Part shown: piece after piece, positions 61,828 to 64,000 of the stretch | Numbering within the stretch: position 1 is the stretch's first letter | Layout: every line of letters begins with the position of its first letter | Assembly: GCF_036053395.1 (NCBI RefSeq) | Contig: NZ_CP107942.1 | Coordinates: 186,001-250,000, forward strand | Source: Actinoplanes sp. NBC_00393 | GTDB lineage: Bacteria; Actinomycetota; Actinomycetes; Mycobacteriales; Micromonosporaceae | DNA: 64,000 nucleotides | Reading direction: 5' to 3' | The notes under the pieces: model-generated | The model's database searches: none | The model's input: only the letters and a program-made list of their open reading frames with translations | What the model was told of the DNA's origin: nothing | Position numbers and translations under genes: made by a program

Positions 61828-62319
61828 CAGGTAACCGTCGCGCCACCCGCCGTCGCGGAACTCGCAGCCGCGGATCACGCCCTCGAACTGGAAGCCGGCC
61901 TTCTCTAAGGCCTTCTGCTCAGCGATGTTCTCCGGATGGGTCCCGGCCTGAATCCGGTGCACCGGGGTATGCCGGAACAGGTACTCACAGAACATCGCCT
62001 GCGCCCGCCAGCCGATGCCCTGCCCACGCCACTCCGGCAGCAGCACGATACCGATCTCCACGTGCCGGCCGGCCGCCCCGAACTGCCCCCACCGGTAACT
62101 CACGAAGCCGGCCGCCACCGGCCCGGTCTCCACCTCGACGATCAGGCCGCCGTCGTCCTCACCCAGATAGCTGTCGGCGGCGAAGCGGCGATCGACCGTT
62201 CCCGGGTCGCGGAATCCCGCCCAGTCCAGACCGATGAGCCCCGGCTCGGTCTTGAACCGCCGCAGCATGGCCAGGTCCTCCTCGCCCACCGGCCGCAGCC
62301 GGATCGCCACCCCGGTCAC
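61807..62319 (-). CDS. GNAT-family N-acetyltransferase
   Basis: 170 residues of the RimJ/RimL type. IRLRPVGEEDLAMLRRF opens, the acetyl-CoA loop is VLLPEWRGQGIGWRAQAMFCEYLF (Q/RxxGxG/A), and HRIQAGTHPENIAEQKALEKAGFQFEG is the standard last motif. GTG 62319 overlaps the TetR stop (GTGA), so both are one transcript. Acceptor unknown. Confidence 0.9.
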   Translation of the reverse strand: MTGVAIRLRPVGEEDLAMLRRFKTEPGLIGLDWAGFRDPGTVDRRFAADSYLGEDDGGLIVEVETGPVAAGFVSYRWGQFGAAGRHVEIGIVLLPEWRGQGIGWRAQAMFCEYLFRHTPVHRIQAGTHPENIAEQKALEKAGFQFEGVIRGCEFRDGGWRDGYLYSRLRS

Positions 62320-62912
62320 GAGAGGTAGGCCCCGGCTCGGGCAGCGGCGACCGCAGCCTCGGCGGCCCGGTCGGCCGCCGCCTCGTCCACCGCATCCCCG
62401 CTGATCAACATCCGGTAGTAGAGCGGCGCCGACACCGACCGGATGACCTCCGCCGCGTCCGTACCCGCGGGCACCTCCCGCCGCTGCAACGCCTGCTCCA
62501 CGCACGGCGCCCACTCCGCGATGCGCACCGCGTAGAAGCGGTGCAACGCCTCGGCAGCCCGGCTGTCACAGGTCGCCGCGACGATCACCGCCCGGAACAG
62601 CGGACCCTGCCGGGCATCGCTCAGGGTGCGCTGCACGAGGCGCGCGTTCGCACGCAGATCTTCAATCAAAGACCCGGCATCGGTACGCGGTGACGACTGC
62701 TCCGCCATGTCCTCGAGCAGATCGGCGACGAGCCCCGCTGCGCTTCCCCAGCGCCGGTAGACCGTCGTCTTGCCCACCACCGCCCGGCGGGCCACGTCCG
62801 CGAGATCGAGCCGGTCGAAGCCGTGCTCGACGAGCGCGTCGGCGGCAGCGCTCAGCACAGCCGCCCGCACCCGGGCGGTACGCCCACCGGGCCGGATAGT
62901 GCCGATCGTCAT
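62316..62912 (-). CDS. TetR-family transcriptional regulator
   Basis: 198 residues. N-terminal HTH (AAADALVEHGFDRLDLADVARRAVVGKTTVYRRWGS, residues ~21-56) and a C-terminal ligand domain of the TetR_C group. Divergent from the aldo/keto reductase; two related inverted repeats in the 78-base gap are likely its operators. Confidence 0.92.
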   Translation of the reverse strand: MTIGTIRPGGRTARVRAAVLSAAADALVEHGFDRLDLADVARRAVVGKTTVYRRWGSAAGLVADLLEDMAEQSSPRTDAGSLIEDLRANARLVQRTLSDARQGPLFRAVIVAATCDSRAAEALHRFYAVRIAEWAPCVEQALQRREVPAGTDAAEVIRSVSAPLYYRMLISGDAVDEAAADRAAEAAVAAARAGAYLS

Positions 62913-62915
62913 AAC

Positions 62916-62975
62916 GGGACTCCAGTTCCATTAACCGTGCTAGCCTGACTCCGATACTAACGGAACCAGAGTTCC
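62916..62975. promoter_or_regulatory. Two related TetR-like operators
   Basis: GGAAC-CAGA-GTTCC (62962-62975) is a perfect inverted repeat, and GGGACTCCAGTTCC (62916-62929) is a close relative on the other strand (GGAACTGGAGTCCC). They are 46 bases apart start to start and flank the divergent promoters of the TetR and reductase genes. Confidence 0.6.
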
Positions 62976-62990
62976 TTTAGGGAGGACCTC

Positions 62991-64000
62991 ATGGAATACC
63001 GACGACTGGGCGCATCCGGACTCACCGTCCCCGCCCTGAGCTTCGGCGCCGGCACCTTCGGCGGCTCCGGACCGCTGTTCAGCGCCTGGGGCGACACCGG
63101 CGCCCGCGAGGCCCAGCGCCTCGTCGACGTCTGCCTCGACGCCGGCATCACCATGTTCGACACCGCCGACGTCTACTCCGACGGCGCCTCCGAAGAGGTC
63201 CTGGGCCAAGCGATCAAGGGCCGGCGCGACCGCCTGCTGATCTCCACCAAGAGCGGGCTGCCCACCGGCGACGGACCCGGCGATTTCGGCACCTCCCGGG
63301 CGCGGTTGATCCGGTCGGTCGAGGCCGCCCTGCGCCGGCTCGGCACCGACCACATCGACCTGTTCCAGCTGCACGCCTTCGACGCCGGGACACCGGTCGA
63401 CGAGGTGGTCGCCGCCCTCGACGACCTGGTCCGGGCCGGCAAGATCCGCTACCTCGGCGCGTCCAACTTCGCCGGCTGGCAGCTCATGAAATCCCTCGCC
63501 GTCGCCGACCGCGACCACCGCACCCGCTATGCAGCGCACCAGGTCTATTACTCCCTCGCAGGCCGCGACTACGAGTGGGAACTGCTGCCACTCGGCCTCG
63601 ACCAGGGCGTCGGCGCCGTCGTCTGGAGCCCGCTCGGCTGGGGACGCCTCACCGGCAAGATCCGCCGCGGCGCCCCGCTGCCGGCCGGCAGCCGCCTGCA
63701 CGCCACCGCCGACTTCGGCCCGCCGGTCGACGACGAGCACCTGTTCCGCATCGTCGACGTCCTGGACGAAGTGTCCCGCGAGACCGGCCGGGCCATCCCG
63801 CAGATCGCGGTGAACTGGCTGCTGCAGCGACCCACTGTGGCCAGCGTCATCATCGGCGCCCGCAACGAGGAACAACTGCTGCAGAACATCGGCGCGGTCG
63901 GCTGGTCGCTCACCCCGGACCAGATCGCCCGCCTCGACGCGGTCAGCGAGCGCACCGCGCCGTACCCGTACTTCCCCTACCAGCGCCAGGAAGGCTTCGC
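62991..64000 (+). CDS. Aldo/keto reductase (C-terminus beyond window)
   Basis: 336 residues to the window edge. (beta/alpha)8 NADPH-dependent oxidoreductase: MEYRRLGASGLTVPALSFGAGTFGG, FDTADVYSDGASEEVLGQAI (catalytic Asp and Tyr), LLISTKSG (Lys), IDLFQLHAFD (His), and the cofactor site VIIGARNEEQLLQNIGA. All four catalytic residues appear. GGGAGG lies 5 bases before ATG 62991. Expected to be repressed by the divergent TetR regulator until an inducing aldehyde/ketone-type ligand is present (inference). Confidence 0.92.
   Translation, partial: MEYRRLGASGLTVPALSFGAGTFGGSGPLFSAWGDTGAREAQRLVDVCLDAGITMFDTADVYSDGASEEVLGQAIKGRRDRLLISTKSGLPTGDGPGDFGTSRARLIRSVEAALRRLGTDHIDLFQLHAFDAGTPVDEVVAALDDLVRAGKIRYLGASNFAGWQLMKSLAVADRDHRTRYAAHQVYYSLAGRDYEWELLPLGLDQGVGAVVWSPLGWGRLTGKIRRGAPLPAGSRLHATADFGPPVDDEHLFRIVDVLDEVSRETGRAIPQIAVNWLLQRPTVASVIIGARNEEQLLQNIGAVGWSLTPDQIARLDAVSERTAPYPYFPYQRQEGF

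Overview
The window is high-GC actinobacterial DNA. GTG starts, GTGA/ATGA overlaps, DUF397/DUF5753 and DUF2637 genes and SARP-type regulators suggest a Micromonosporaceae-like (Actinoplanes-type) chromosome carrying a large integrative conjugative element. The genus is inferred from gene content, not shown by a marker gene.

Region 1 (1-6429, minus strand) is a class I lanthipeptide cluster of the FxLD type. It encodes a LanC cyclase (cut by the window start), a full-length LanB dehydratase, a 57-residue precursor with an FELD leader motif and a Cys/Ser/Thr-rich core, and a PCMT-like methyltransferase. The methyltransferase frame is continuous with a small PWPC-motif protein that is coupled to a tiny membrane ORF. 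Divergent from it (6684-10277, plus) are an XRE/DUF5753 regulator with its DUF397 partner, a second XRE regulator and an aminoglycoside-phosphotransferase-like kinase.

Region 2 (10428-18247) holds an AlpA-like DNA-binding protein with a leaderless-looking promoter, then an unusual signalling module. A membrane SARP regulator and an Hsp70-like ATPase with many membrane segments face a LysM-membrane-SARP protein across a control region with four TGTGAG repeats on an exact 10-bp pitch. An XRE regulator follows.

Region 3 (18529-36287, minus strand) is the transfer module. It encodes, against the direction of transcription, a two-domain peptidoglycan hydrolase behind a 9-codon leader ORF, a DUF2637 protein, an ArdC-like antirestriction protein, small zinc-cluster and unknown proteins, DUF4192, a class II glutamine amidotransferase, a GS-fold amidoligase, a replication-relaxation protein, a VirD4/TraG coupling ATPase, a VirB4 ATPase, a PrgI-like protein, a TrbL/VirB6-like protein, a pilin-like protein and an HTH protein. 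Region 4 (36507-39607, plus) is a tightly overlapping set of two degenerate DNA-methyltransferase-like proteins, an AbrB-like protein and a tyrosine integrase, probably the end of the element.

Region 5 (39.6-48.6 kb) is accessory DNA leading to a tRNA-Leu(GAG) gene. It has a coiled-coil membrane protein, a decayed SMC-like ATPase, an 1120-residue Mrr-like nuclease fused to an alpha-solenoid, an intact IS21-family element with 5-bp target duplications that landed in the nuclease stop codon, a decayed second integrase and an IS3 transposase scrap. This looks like a repeatedly used tRNA integration hot spot.

Region 6 (48.8-64 kb) looks like ordinary chromosome: a TPR/fibronectin-III membrane protein, a secreted fibronectin-III protein, a MoxR-DUF58-TgpA (transglutaminase-like) operon, two MFS transporters around a LacI regulator, a GNAT acetyltransferase, a TetR regulator and a divergent aldo/keto reductase cut by the window end.
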